From Polytrichum commune (lineage: Eukaryota > Streptophyta > Polytrichopsida > Polytrichales > Polytrichaceae), in NCBI GenBank assembly GCA_950295325.1, contig OX485806.1, positions 23,870,001 to 23,934,000 of the forward strand: 64,000 nt of DNA, read 5' to 3'. The notes under the pieces are model-generated. The model was not told the DNA's origin. It saw only the letters and a list, made by a program, of their open reading frames with translations, and made no database searches. Positions 1 to 13,998 of the stretch are shown in pieces (position 1 is the stretch's first letter; each line of letters starts with the position of its first letter). Both the position numbers and the translations under genes were made by a program.

Positions 1-2000
1 CTACCTAAGTTAGCCATGGTCAATTGGGAGAATGTTCTCGAACATGCAAACTTTGTGGAACGTTGGAGATGTTTCCTATGGGCGAAGGCATTTATTCCAT
101 TGGGGGGGGGGGGGAGGGGAGGAGACACTATTCACAAAATCCACAATTCTATTAGCTAAAAGACGTGTGATAAATAGTTGTGTTTCATGTCATGAACTTT
201 GTCTCACATTAAATTCTAGTAATATCATTTTGATTGACTACGCAAATTTGTTTTCTCTATAGGTACTTCACAAAGGAGTTGCAAACTCGCAAAGCTATTT
301 CATTGCAAGTCCTTTCATCATCCTGAATTCATGGTCTGACAATATCTAGTGACATTTGTTTATTCTTGGCTTTGCAGTTGATGTTATGGACTCATGACTT
401 GTTGGTTTTTTTTTTTTGTTTATGGTTCATTAAGTGTTTGACAAACTTCCATCCCGCTAAGAAAAGGCCCTGAGATTATTGGTGGTGCCGTCATAAGAAG
501 TGGAGGAAAACCGGATGAAGAACTTAAGTTAATTGGGAGAGTCAACAAATGCAAGAAAACAAAAAACAAAACAAAACAAAAACAGATGCTACACAACCTA
601 AAGATGTGGTATCAATTGTGCATCTTGTTCCTCCACCACCATCTCCTCTTCCTCCCACTACAACCCAAATCAACAAGGGAAAACATGTTTTACATCTTGA
701 TGACATTCCTTTGACTCCGAGTCCATGCGAGTCTGGAATTGCTCCTATACCATCTGCTTCTATACTTCAATCTCAACAGGTGGCCCCCAAGTTTTCTAAT
801 ATCTCCAAATATTTAATGTTTATGGGACATGCCTCCATCTCCTATATGTTGGGAAATGGAAGGACAAAAAACCCGGTGTTGATTTTAGCTTTTGAATTTG
901 TCAATAAGGTAACTGGGCATGTCAAACCTCTATTCAAATAACTTCATCTTTTTGGAATTCTATTCATGGTTCAAAATAAGTGTTTGATAGTACTCTAATC
1001 CCGTAATTCATGTGATTTTTGTTTGTAGGTTGGTTGGGCTCGGAAATGATCATTCCTCTCACTTTATCACTTTGGGTAATATCAAACCTCCGTAGATTGA
1101 AACTTCAAATCTTCGGAGTTTGAAGCTTCAAATTACCACACATGTGGCAATCAGAGTGCATGTGATATTAAGGAGGTATGTAGTGTTAACACAAATGCAT
1201 GATAGTAGAGAATTAGTGTAACATGTGACATTATGGAATAGCACAGAGTCAACATTTCAAAAATGACAATAACTACAATGATGTTAACATGATGCATGTA
1301 AATGTGTGGTTGAATTTCTATGGTGGATTTTAGTGTCAAAACCCATGATATGTGGAAGGGAAATGTGGCAACTAGGAGGTTCAAACTGGGCACATCCATT
1401 CCCTAGGGTTTCAGGATATAGGAAGAAGTGACATTACAGGGGATGATATTACGGAGGTTAGGGTGTAGTACACTACCAGACACCATGGTCCTTCCCAACA
1501 CAAGCCCAAATAAGGAGTCACTTGGTCTTCATATCAACTTTAGAATATAAATAAGCTTCCATTACTCATTGCTTGGTATATCATTTGTAGTTGCATCCAC
1601 ACTATTTCACCCTCCATAACGAGGGTTGAGAGCATGTAAGCTTCAATCTTCCAGGTGCATGATCAGATCTTAAGCATAACACACTACAAGGTTTACAGAA
1701 CAAATAAGAATAGTCAAGTGCTGTAATTTAGCACAGCATCAATAAGAGCATGGTCATGTCAGATAATAAAGGTCTGTAGGGGTTTGCCTGAATCATGTGT
1801 ACAAATTGCCCTTGTCAAGCACTCAAAATGTACAAGAGCAATTGTAAACCATTAGGACGAAATGATAATATGTACTTGATGAAACTTAATGAACATAAAT
1901 TTCTATGAAGTACTTGTCTAAATAACAGTCAAGGCTGGTCAGAGTGAGCCGACCTCTTTCCCTGTCCAACCTAACCTCGAATCCCTAGTCAATTAACTCG
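1..2000. other. No recognisable gene; downstream flank of RIK
   Basis: AT-rich sequence with a G run (102-119) and a TATAAATAAGC motif near 1546. Apart from the doubtful frame at 549-941 I see no coding or TIR signal. The part from about 1900 to 2512 could include the RIK 3' UTR. Confidence 0.5.
549..941 (+). CDS. 130-codon open frame, unrecognised, proline-rich start
   Basis: The first part is Lys/Gln-rich, followed by a VPPPPSPLPPTTT stretch and ISKYLMFMGHASISYMLGNG. I recognise no domain. It stands alone, upstream of nothing identifiable and on the opposite strand to the RIK gene. It could be a transposon-derived fragment or chance. Confidence 0.22.
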   Translation: MQENKKQNKTKTDATQPKDVVSIVHLVPPPPSPLPPTTTQINKGKHVLHLDDIPLTPSPCESGIAPIPSASILQSQQVAPKFSNISKYLMFMGHASISYMLGNGRTKNPVLILAFEFVNKVTGHVKPLFK

Positions 2001-2512
2001 TCACTGAGCTTTGCCAGATTCTGCATCTAAATCGCTAAATTGCTCTACTTTGACGGTGGCCAACTATTACATCAGTAGTCTTTGCACAAAATCTTCAAAG
2101 ACCTCCTAGTGGCTGTAATGAGAAATGGGGAGAAACCCAAAGACTGAACCTCTTTTGCAAAGAGGGTGAGACACCGAGTTCCCTGCTATTTTCTGACAGG
2201 TATTTCATTCCTGGCTGGACAGAGTCAGGACAAACTGAACTCATCGAAACCCTGCACCTATTCTCCTTACCAGCTGCCATGACCTCCAGAATGAACAACA
2301 GTGCAAATTGAGCTAAGAAATGCTCATTAAGGTTTGCTCACTCATTTGAACACAGAAACTGTCATACTTGCATGTGACATATGAATCAAAACACAGGTGT
2401 TTGATGTCCCTCCAATCTTCCACCACATGAGTAGCTCAACAGTTCACTGCTAGATAATTACCAATAAACGTTACCAAGCCAGAGATTTTCATCTACTAGA
2501 CTGGTATTGTGA

Positions 2513-5500
2513 TCAGGGGGCTGCCCAAAATGGTTTTCCGTTGGAATATGAAGTAGGAGGGGCCATTGGGGTCTCTGGACTTGACTTGACAGTATCTGGA
2601 TCAGTCTGGCCTGCTGACTCATCCTCATCTTCTTCTCCATATTCCACAAGCTTTAACCCTGTGCATCAGTGGTGGAGAAAATAGCCCACAATTCAAGTTT
2701 AGAGGAAACCCTGCTTGCTGTCATTAAAAAGGAAATGGAAATAAACACAACTAAAGAAGTACCTCGTTGTCATCATAGACATATATGTGATACAGAATTG
2801 CATACCATCTTGTTCAGATTGATTGAGAGATGATGGAGGTGACTTGGGCGGAGGTAGTGCACTCTGAGGAGCCTGCGGAGGTGGCATAAATTTTGGAGGA
2901 GGTGGAGGCATTCTATTATGCCCTGATTCAGAGGCTGCACTTCCATCCCGCTTTGAGGCGGCTCCAATACCCTGATGCAGCTGCAGCTACAGATACAGAC
3001 GTGAAAGGATTACAAAAACAAGCCTATGAGATCTTTCACATAGATCACAGATTTTTGCATCTATCATTGACCGATTGAGTTGCCACATTTGTGTTCAACA
3101 AACTGAGATGAGAGCAGAATTCTTCAAACACTGAAGAAAGTAACGTTAGCAATGTTGCAATCATACTTGTACTGCCAAACGTAAAATACTGTGAGCACAG
3201 CCAGCTAAGTAATTGCATATTTATGTCATAAATGCTGACAATCTCTGGGCAATAAACCACCAATTCAAGTCACGCTATAAACCATCACTAGACAAAGCGA
3301 ACAGTTGGAGACCGTACAGTATGTGAGCATCCTTTAAACTGGATGGAGCATACAGATTTCTCGACCAGTTATTTTAGCCCATATTTTAGAAGAGTCAGTG
3401 AAGAAGTCACATCCTCTCACCATCTCATGGCTTAAGACAAATCAAAGGCATAACAATTTAAAAAAAAAACCAACCACTTCATTGTACATAAGAATGGCAA
3501 TAGATGATGTCTTGAAGGATGCAAGCATTAATCACACTGGGTTGAGGACAACAATAAAACCCAGATCAAGGTGAAGCATCAGCAACTGAACAAAATAATG
3601 TCAGAAATAGCTGTCACAATCTCTTCCATCCACGCCATCCAATCCTAGAAACTCCTCAACATCCCTGTGAAACACAGAAAGGTGAGTCCACAATGACGGC
3701 GCAGCTTGAGTCAACCCCGATGGCAGGGGAAAGTAACCATACCTGGCACATGCACCATGCCAGATTAGTATGACTCAAGAAATAACCATTTGCAAGCTCC
3801 ATCTGCAATCAGTGGAAAAGTCCTGCCAGATACTCATCCACAAACGAATTTCATTAGATTATTCATTAACCAGAAGACTTGAACTGAGCAATGCCAACCT
3901 CATGTCAGAGATAGAGATGAGTGGAGAGAAATCCAAAAAACAAAACATTCGAAATTGCCCAAATAGCATGCGCAATGCTGTAGCAGTAGACCCTGTTGCA
4001 AGGATGTTGTGGAAGATAACAGATCAGTAGTATAGGACATGATATAGAGATGATGTTGCATTAGTCAACATCAAATCAGAGTCATGACACAATAGACCTG
4101 TATGACCATTCAAACTTTGTAGCTATATAAGCTTAAGCAACCATGTCAACAGAAGGGGATATCACAATGTTGTTCAATTAGCGTAGCTTAATTAGGATGG
4201 ATATAATTCAGACCTGAGCGATGTCCCTTCCTACTGGCTTGGCTGCAACTGGAAACTCCTGAAACTTGCGCCGCTCCTTCTGAACTGGGCCACTGGCAGG
4301 CTTCTCAAATTGCTGGTTGCTGTGTCCCTGTCGGTTAGCAGCCAACTGGGTCTCTGTACCTGGCATAGGCATCCCAGCAGATCCTGAACTTGTCCTCATA
4401 GACATTAAAGGAGGCCTCTGAAGCACTGACGCTACTTGCTGGAGAGGAGACACCTGAGGATAAACCCCACCATAACCCCCATAACCTGGTGCTGGACCTT
4501 GGCCTTGGTATGCAGAGTTTGAGTAGGGCAGTCCCCCAGGAGTTTGATAGTATGGATGAGGGTTTGACGGCCTGTAGGTTGCATCTAGAACTGGATGAAG
4601 TAATCCTGTCATGCATGAAAAGCATAGCAGAAAGTCAGTACAATGATTTATAGTGCATTCAGACTAAATGCTAAATCTGCAAAAGAGAAAAGTCCAGGAA
4701 GTGAAGTTTTAAATAGTCAAATACTTGAGAGGCAAAAAGGAGGAGCAATTATGCACATTTGATACTAGAACTTTAGAGGAAAAGAACCTTAGCCAGAAGG
4801 AGAACACAAGCAGTTAAAACCCAAACCTGTACCATGACCTGGACTTTGTGCCATAGAAGTTGCACTTCCTACTAATGATGCAGGAGAATCTGTACTAGAA
4901 GTTGTGGGACGATCTTGAACTTCATCTGGTCCTGCCTTGGCATCTGATGTGCTGATAGGATCATTGATGCTGCTCACAGCAGCACTTGAAGATCCACCTG
5001 CTAGAAGTTGTTGTGGAGGAGGGACTGCACAATAAGGCTTGAATGGAGGAGGCCTGCAGCAAATTGTACAAAAAAATGTAAGACTCAAGGAAGTCTTAAA
5101 TGACAGATGTAGGAACAAAATTTGAGATTCTCTTTGTTCTTTACAAGATTCTCCATGGTCTTACTGTATATGTCAAACCTCAAATCAAATATAGGTCAAA
5201 CTGCATTTTGTGGAATAACCTTCTCCACAATCAAGAGCACCTTTACTCCATGGAGGAGAACAATAAGGTATGCATAGATACATGAGAACATGGCACTAAA
5301 GATGAAACTCCTATCATAGTGAAAGTACACAGACAAGAGAGAAAAAGTACGCACTTTATATGCCAGAATGACAATACAAACAATATACATACAGGCCTCA
5401 TTTTATTCAGATTGTTAGTCACACAAACTATCCTCTGATGTTACTTACATGTTCGTATACGGGTCCATCAGGTTTCTAGCTGGGGCAGCAGTGGACTGCG

Positions 5501-8500
5501 GCAGAGGGCCAGAGTTTGAAGGGAGGGGCCCAGCAGACCAAGCTGGTGCACCTGATGGGTATCCCAATTGCTGAAACTGTGCTGATGAATTCTGCGCTCC
5601 CACCTGCGGGTACACACTGTTTGGTTGCTGATAAGCATAAGGGGGATGCATGCTACTCGACATATGTAAAGGGACTGGCACGTGGTTATAATTGGGTGGA
5701 GGTCCCTGTGCCACTGCTTGGTATGAAGCAGGCCTGATGCACACAATATTAACAGCAGTTAGACGTTTTAGAAGGTGGGATAATCTGAAACCAATGCCAC
5801 AACTGGCAGTTCAGGAGATGTGTAGGAACAGATCCTTAGAGCACATTTAGACCGATCCCAGATGGAGATAGACTATTCAAGGCAGTTGACAACTTGCATC
5901 ATCAATGTCCAAAAGTGGCTCACAGAATTGCAAAAGGTCACAGATTATCAAACACCATAATACAAGAATCTGTGTACTGTACACATCAAGAATGAATTGA
6001 CAAACACAGAATCTACACATCCACCACAAGATGATAGAGGGAGAGACAAGCCCTCCCCAACAGAAAACTTGGGGTACCAACTCTAAGTAATCATTCCAAA
6101 TGCACAGTCTATATACATGAGAGAAAGAGAACAACCTAAAAGAAATACTATCAGCACGTATTGTCTCCAACAAATTCTCTGTAAGTCGTCGTGCCTCGTC
6201 CAGACTTTTGTGATTGTCGCTTGATATAAGAATGTGTAGAGGCTGTTGCAGCTCTGTTCAGTTCACACCAAACCAATGTCAGACGTACCTCAATTTTCTA
6301 ACATATTAGGTATCTGGAGTACTTTTAATAAGACAATGCACAGAGGATTAAAGTAATCTGTCAAAACAGAATGGAAGATATATTGAGACATACCTTCACC
6401 TCTAGAAGGATCATGGTAACCAGAGCCCTTTCCTCGGATGACAACCTCAGCGCTCGTCTCAGTCATAATGTGATTTATGTATTGATCCTGCATATTTTGC
6501 AATCCCGAAACCCCCACCGTAGCCAGCGACACCACCACACAATCTCTCCCAAGATGTGAAGATGTCAGCTACTACTTATAACTTCACAGTAAGTGTCTAA
6601 CTTGGTGCATAAAGCAAATACAAAGACACTAAAAACTGGTAAGACAAACTTGAACCCTTAGTTCGACCTACTTAGTAAGAATCCAGAAATAGTAAACAAA
6701 GAATAAGAGCACATCAGGAGAGAAGCTATAACAGGTACAATTTGAGTATAGACAATTAAGCAGTAACAGAAGGAAGAAAAGTGAGCAGAGGATAGAGACA
6801 CACTAATCAAATACTTGAGTGAACATGGTTAAGTGGTCATTATCCAGATCAAAATTGATGAGTTCAGACAGTGAATATCATCACTTGCTTCGATGCATTA
6901 TTCTTAAATTTGACAATGTTCCAGGTACTGAAATGCCTCTCTTTTTCTCTCTAAAGAGCCATCATTGATCAAAGGACCAGACACCGATGCACCTTTCTGC
7001 TATATATTGGAGCTGTATTTCCTTAATACTCCCCTTCATTCCTCTCCATTAATTCCTAATAAAAGCTGCAAGCCTACTTATACAAGTCATGTAATTTTAG
7101 ATGGTGTACATGGAACATAGAGTTGCAAGTACACTCTAGTGAGGATATAGCAAATATTGCCAAATTTAATATCAGAAGGAGAACACAAGTGGGCATGCCA
7201 CAAGGGCAAAAGAAGATCCATACAAAAATGGTAGACAAATCACATGGCAAATCTTTACTCATAAATTGAAATTCTTCCAAATCAACTGTGAATGTCCTCA
7301 AATGCCTAGTTACTATCGAGCGAAGGGCCCCAGGGCTTACATTTGGCCCACGAATTCGCCCAACAAGATTGAATAGTGGGTCTGACTCGATGCCCACATT
7401 AACAACCACAGACAATGGCAGACCTCCCTGCCACACAAAGATACAACACACAGAATGGAAGACATCATTAAAAGTAGCAAACCTTAGAAACAAAAAGCGC
7501 CACTAACTACCTCACATTTATAACATAAGGCACTCAATTTTATTACTCTAGTGCTCTATGAACACAGCCTACTATTCCCAACTGGTAAATTTATTCAAAG
7601 GACTACACAGATGGCGAATGCTCATGTTAATTCCTGAGTAGATATCTTTGCAGGCAGAATAGCAAATTGGCAATGTAGAGTTAGATCCTAAAGCACAAAA
7701 ACTTCAAACAAAATAATGACCCCTCACCGCATTACTCTGCAGACTTCCTGTAGAAGGCAGGCCCTGTTTCATCATCTCTTCTACAATAGCCGTTGCCGCA
7801 TCAACCGCCTTAATCCGCTCTGCAGTGTCTTTTAACTGCCATGATTCTCAACCCAGGGTTAACAGATGAATTCCTCACCTGAAGGAATTTATCTCATTCT
7901 AAGACATGACTCCACATCAGTTTAGAGATCTGTCCCATTCCTTAATATTGTTCATGGACAAAACAACCAAAGGTCATCAGATCTGAGCACTAAACTATTT
8001 AGACACACAAATGATCTCACAGTTGCTCTTACCTGAACTCCAGCAGATATGTGAAGATAGAGAGGCTTCTCTGTATCTGCTGGTCCATTTGGTGGACGAA
8101 AACGACCTCTACAGCAATACAAGACAGCATATCATCAATATCCAGCACTGCGAAGGGCTACTCAGTCCCCTACTTTCTTGAGATTCCATGGTCTATATCA
8201 ATCAAAAAAAATCCAGAAACTGAACTAACCCTACATATGCCATTACATGCATCATCACATATATCGTCACAGATCAAAATTCATAATGCAAGAAATAAAT
8301 AAACCACAGAAATCCATGTGAAGGACAAACCTTGTAATGACAACAGCACCAGTTTTGGCTTGAATCTGCAGCAAAAGATATCAGGATAATACATGCAAAA
8401 AAGATGGAGTCACACACCCACTGTAGCCAATAAACTCTTTTGAACAGAAGGACTAAAGCTTCAACACAAGTACTTTCCACAGGAATTCCTAGACAACCAA

Positions 8501-11400
8501 CGCATAATATAATGCTATACATTCAATGTACCACAGAAATGCTGAGGATTGATTCCAAAACTAGTAGAATTAATGGAACCCCAGGTCCATACACAGTCCT
8601 AGTAAACCGAAAATGCCCAATGTGATATTTTGAAGGTTTCTTGAAAGAGTTGTCTGCATTTGAACATCCATATTACTAATTCTAAATGATATGCTTTGAC
8701 AAATTCCAGAAGAAACTGCTTATTTGAATTATTCAAATTAAACTGCTCTATGTACCTTGACCTTCATTGCCAATAAGAAACCTTGTACAGAGATAAACGT
8801 CTCCCAAGTAACTATATTCCTCCACAATTCATACTGTACTAAAAATTAAATTAACCCCTAACAGCTTAGGGGGTTGACCTCATGTCAGGGATGTATTATT
8901 GGGTATAATTGGAGGACCTGATTTGAAATTGGCTTCAAAAGAGAGTTAAAGATAGTAAATTTCTGATTAGATCCGTAGGAAAACCTAAAAGAAACTGGAG
9001 ACAAAAACATGCTTTCCAGTTATTTTTTAAGAGGTTTTTCATGAAGTAGTAAAATAGCAGATGAAACCTCAGCAATGATGAAGGCAGTCAGAAAACAAAC
9101 AGAGGGCATACTTCTTCTTGTGTCTGGCGTTTTGTAAGCTTGTATCTCACACCAGGATCTGCATCATTGATGACTATCTCCCGAGATATAACTTCATCGT
9201 GCACCTTGGTAGGTTGCATAAGCCCCTTGGCAACAAGATCCTGCATACCCTTATTTGCTTTTAGTTTGATGGAAAGATTCAGAACTGAAATTGCTTAAAG
9301 CTGGAGTTGCAAACAAGAAGCATATCTAAACACGCAAGACATGGGAATATCATTCAACTGAAAGCAAAAGTCTACAATGTTTTAAATGCATTGCGAACTT
9401 TCACAAGTTAGATTATAACCTGATTAATTTTTTGGACTATAGCTGCTGCTGCACTATTTGGCGCCAAAGGAGAGCCGGCGGAGAGGTGAATAGGTGCCAT
9501 AGGCAACCCCATATAATTACCCATCATAGTGAACATATTTGGCATTGCAAGACCTGCTAGAGGATTAGCTCCTCCAAACTGCATTAGCCCTGGAATGGCT
9601 GACATTGAAATGGCTGGGGCCACAACAGCAGACTCTGCAGGTTGATCCCACTTTCGCTTCTTCCTGCAATATAAACATGAAGCTTGTCTGACAAGAATGT
9701 TCATGATGTAACTCCAAACTGGCTCAAACAAGGAAGAGATCAGAACAAACAGTGTCTTAGAAACAACCTAGTAGAAACAACCTAGGAGAAGAGGTCATGT
9801 GTTTTAATTGGCCAAGGTCACCAACTATTACAACAGCTAAATGTAAATACAATGCCCTCCAAGCTCACAACGCAAAAAAAAACTCCCCTCCTGACAGGCA
9901 AGCTCACTGCTCATGTAAACATCAAAAGCTGATCATATTCAAATCCTCCAAATCAATCTTGAACGGTGCAAAGAGAACTGGAACTAAGCCCCACTGCTTG
10001 TCATACTTGTACCACTTCTCTAAATCCTCAAAAATACAGTTACCAGTGAACATGGCAGAAACCGATGCATAAGTGCAATACTTGACATTGAAGTGTCAAC
10101 TAGAAAACTTCAGACTGATCTATCACCTTTTGGTCTGCCATAAAAACTGAAGGATTTCTGTAAGAGCTTGACGGTCAATCTACACTAAATGGTACAGGAT
10201 GGTGTAATTCAACTTGCAAGTTGTTTTCTAGGGATGAAAGACGTGCAGTTCTTTACAAAAAATTGAAACCAATTACTTTTCATACTTCTTGAACCATGTC
10301 GTGTCGAGATGCAGTGCATCAGAGTTTCTAAAAGGACATGTTCTTCCTTAATTGCTGCAATTTCACAACACGTTGGCGCAATCACAATGTAACCTTCTCA
10401 TCTCCACTTTTCATTAAGACAAAAATTCTTGGCTTATAATACTTGTGTGTGTGCTATACAGGTGTTTTGTGTTGTCTAAGAATGATGATTTCAAATTTTA
10501 GGTAGTGTTTTAAGGTCAGATGTTGATTTTAGTGTTGTGTTCTCCATCTCTTGGCTTGTACGTGAGACAGGTGGTTTACAGAAGGAAAGAAACTGAGGAA
10601 AAAAATTAATTCAGCAATTACACTATAGACACTGGTGGACACCAAAGACTGCATTCTGACTTACATCTGCGAAATATCAATCCAGGTGGCAATTGTTCAT
10701 AGAATTGGACATCAAAACATTCTCCTAAATTCTATACATTCCATTCCATTTCTGAGCGAGAGATTGAGTACTTCTATTTCTTCACGCAAATATTACATGG
10801 TCCTCCTCATCAGGATCCACAATTGTGATATGCTGCACCAAAATCCTACTAAAACCTCACCGGGCACCAGGTCAATTCCTCATAACCTTGGAATCGTCTA
10901 TTTCCGTAGAAATATTTCCTTCTACCCTCATTCAAATTGCAGGAAATCTCTTCGCTGATACAAGAGGACCCCGCCAAACCCCCTTATACTAATAAATTCC
11001 ATCTTATAAACCTTCCATCGAAATCTACAAATATATGCCTACTGCCACATCACCACTATATTCCCACTAACAAATGTCAACGACCACAACCGAATGCAAC
11101 GGAGAACCCAAACCCTAATGCGACATGATTCACCCTTACCTTCAAATTCTGAGACTCTCAATCTTCCTTCCCGACATCAACTTCACTGAGAGTTGAGTGC
11201 TTCCTCTGGGTTACTATATTCTTGAATCCAGAGGTTCACACACCTTCACCACTCACAGAGACAATGAGATCGCAGACAATTTGTCATCTGCAATTTCCTG
11301 CGTAAAACCTAATTCACCAAATTCAAAAGAGAATAAGAGAGGATATGCTTTGCGCTTCTGCTGACCTCTGCCGTGTGGCCGGGGGTTGATCTTCCGCCAT
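2513..11400 (-). CDS. RIK: RIK-type KH-domain RNA-binding protein, 14 coding exons, 716 aa
   Basis: Exons (minus strand, in order): 11400-11366, 9663-9420, 9240-9112, 8365-8331, 8108-8033, 7835-7728, 7427-7341, 6487-6394, 6253-6136, 5733-5449, 5053-4827, 4605-4214, 2980-2806, 2658-2513. Every junction is GT-AG and phase-consistent; the total is 2151 nt including TGA. Seen: a basic N-terminus with KKRKWDQPAE across the exon 1/2 junction (about residues 13-22); a first KH-like block (about 104-201, with VITRGRFRPP); a second KH block (about 214-308) with GRIRGPNDQY at 232-241, the SF1/STAR-like loop; a long Pro/Gln/Gly-rich tail; KLVEYGEEDEDE at 671-682; and the terminus GKPFWAAP. Known: plant RIK binds the Myb protein AS1/RS2 and is implicated in KNOX silencing; its animal relative KHDC4/BLOM7 acts in splicing. 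Inferred: a nuclear RNA-binding protein. The start is the first ATG in frame with the KKRKW block. Less certain points are the exon 9 donor (chosen by phase) and whether a small exon hides in the 1.2-kb intron 12. Confidence 0.93.
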
Positions 11401-11644
11401 GACAGGGCTCGTGATGGGTTTGGCGATGGCGATAACTTTTAGCGAGACTTCTTCGGTTTCGTGCATTCGTCTCCGAAACCCCAAAAACCCCAATCGACTC
11501 TGGTATCGACTCTGGTTTAGGTTTCCCAGATCTCAAACCAAGTGTCAATGATTGGATACACTTTTGCGGACCTCGTATAAACATAGTGGGACTTCCTCTT
11601 CGATGCACTCACTATATTGAGGCCAAAAGTATACACCATCACGG

Positions 11645-11653
11645 ATTTAAATA
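11645..11653 (-). promoter_or_regulatory. Possible TATA-like motif upstream of the RIK gene
   Basis: Read on the minus strand this is TATTTAAAT, about 245 bp before the RIK start codon. It would place transcription initiation near 11617. An upstream ATG at 11608 opens a 99-codon out-of-frame ORF that overlaps the RIK start, so a start site close to that ATG would matter for translation. This is a motif match only. Confidence 0.25.
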
Positions 11654-11659
11654 GTGTGG

Positions 11660-12585
11660 AACTCTATACTTGAGGGAATTGTTTTGCATCAATCTTTCCA
11701 CATACATGAACTTCACTTGAGTTTTCTTTCAATAATGTAACATTGAACAAGGATTATTTTGGTGAAATGAATATTTTTAATTTGGTTGAAATTTATTTTT
11801 GGATCAAAATGAAGTATTCTTATTTTGGATGTGAGATCGCCCAAAGATGATGGGTGTGAATTAAATCTCACTTTGTTGGAAGTCTTTCTAAAACACACTA
11901 TTTTCCATCCACTAGTGACTTCCAGCATAGGCTTCCTAATCGTATAACTTGTGGCTTGGAATAAAGTGTGCACCCACATTACCATCCCAATAATTTTAGT
12001 GCTGATTTTTTTGTATGTAGTGTAGCCCATAATTAAGTAAATTAATCGATTAATGTACTTCTACCCAAACATTCTAAACCCTAACAAATACATTGAATAA
12101 TCAAAATAGTGTGCGCTGCAATAATCCTCTAGAACCCACAAAAAGACTTCTTATAATGAGATTTCATTTTGGCCACATTAATTTTCATCCCACACCAACT
12201 CTCTAGCTCAAAATTAGTGAGGACCACATTCAATTTTTCTATAAAATTGGCGTAGATGACTCTTTTAATTTATGTTACTTTTGTCCGGAAGTAATACTCT
12301 AAGTGTTGGATGGAATTCTCCAAGAAGACTTAGAGGAAGACCTAAGTCATTGCCCACATTGTCGAAGCTTAGGTGCTATCATCGCGACTCAAGTAAAGAA
12401 AGCATTACACAAGAGTATTTAACCCATAAATTCATAGTTTCTTTTGCACTCAACAAGTCCTTGTTGCGATTTGTTGGGCTTTGCAAATATTACTAGAAGT
12501 AATACTACTTTTGTGGCATCACTCTGACGTTGTCGCCACAACTCTCAAACCTCGAAAATCATACGCTAGAGCCCCGGAGGCCTTA
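11660..12585. other. No gene seen between the RIK 5' end and the first TIR element
   Basis: AT-rich, no long coding-like frame, no clear inverted termini. Confidence 0.5.
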
Positions 12586-13180
12586 GGGGTGCTTCACACT
12601 ATGGCCGAAGGTCAAGAGGCCATCGATTTCCACCAATCATATTGCAAGAAACCAAGAGTTCAGCTTCTCAACCCTTCACAATAAGGCCAAAGTCCAATGG
12701 CCGTCGCAATTTAAAATGCTTATTTTTTGACGAAGGTGACAGACTCTCAAAGGAAGTTTTGGTTGGATAGGAATGGAAACCCAAACTATGGTTGAGAGGC
12801 CGTCGGTTTTTTTTCATCAAAAAAAATAAAAAATCAATCATTGACAAGATATTGGCCGTTAGATTGGAGGGGTTGTTTCAGGCAAGAAATAAAGTGGGAT
12901 GCTCCTTTGAGTTTTGACTTTGGGTTTGAACTTTGGGCTTGGCCTTTGGAGGTTTCACACTATGACTGTCCAAGTTGAGAGGTTGTGGGAGTTCATGGCC
13001 AAAGGTTTGGACTTTGGGCTTGGCCTTTGGAGGCTTCACACTATGCCCTGCCAAAGGGTTCAATTCCATTATTTTATTGGCTATCTATCTATTTTCAGCC
13101 CATTCCTTTGGACTCTCGACAAAGTTTGGCCACTCAATCCCACAGCCTCTCGACTTCAACGGCCATAGTGTGAAGCGGCC
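12586..13180. mobile_element. TIR element with nested internal end-motif copies, 595 bp
   Basis: Left GGGGTGCTTCACACTATGGC and right complement GGCCGCTTCACACTATGGCC are inverted. Flanks are TTA (12583-12585) and TTT (13181-13183), close to a PIF/Harbinger TTA duplication. Inside, a segment of about 40 bp ending in TTCACACTATG is repeated directly near 12916-12963 and 13005-13046. Confidence 0.7.
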
Positions 13181-13998
13181 TTTAGCTCTCATTTTGCTAA
13201 CACCGTTCGGCTAGGGCACAATCAACACAACATCCACAATGACGAACATGAGGATTCGATGATTCCCGGCCAACAAACACAAGGCAACTCCGTGTGACAC
13301 AAACAATGTGACAAATTCGATTGGCAACGACGGATTCATCACCCCACACACATCTAAAATTCGATCCCTTTGAGGCTCAAGCCGGGGAAATTTTTTGTTG
13401 GGGGCAAGTTCATCAAGGAATTACGGCGGTTTCTTAATCCGTGACTCGATCGACAACCTTGGCATTCACCCTCATTATTTGGGTGTAGGGGTAACATTTC
13501 TCCATGAATTTTTGTTTGTTCATTGCCGCATTTGTAGAAGGAAACCCCCGTGCACATTTCTTCGTTCCTTTGGCTCGTTCTTTTAAGCCAAGTTGTGAAC
13601 CCGTGCAAACATCTACAAACACGACGTTGGGTTAGCATTTTCTACCTTGAAGAAACCACCCGACCACAACCAACCGAGCATTAGTGCTTAGTATGCTTTG
13701 AAGTCGGTCGGGGATGATAGTGATTCAACCTCGGATATGTGCGTTCAATTCCACATCACATGTCCGCCTCAAGTTTCCCACATGTATCACACGGAAACAT
13801 ACATTTGTCTTTAGAATATGCTTTAGTAGTATGCACCTAGTTGCCAAAGGTTTGGATGAGATCGTGGGGGCTCATCAAACAAATGTAGATGCCAAATTGC
13901 CACGGATGTTGAATAAGGGTGACTTAGGACACTTACTTTCTATGGAAAAAGAAAGAAAGAAAAGAGACCATTGTCACAGTATGCGGCGTTGACAGCCG

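Noticed and set aside
4208-4219. RIK ending at the TGA just after exon 12
   Set aside because: CAG-GTCTGA works as a donor and joins in phase to 2980-2806 and 2658-2513, which code the conserved KLVEYGEEDEDE and GKPFWAAP terminus.
5468-5746. Alternative frame of RIK exon 10 (92 codons)
   Set aside because: Splicing in that frame does not keep phase with exon 11 and gives a sequence unlike the Pro/Gln/Tyr-rich tail of the family.
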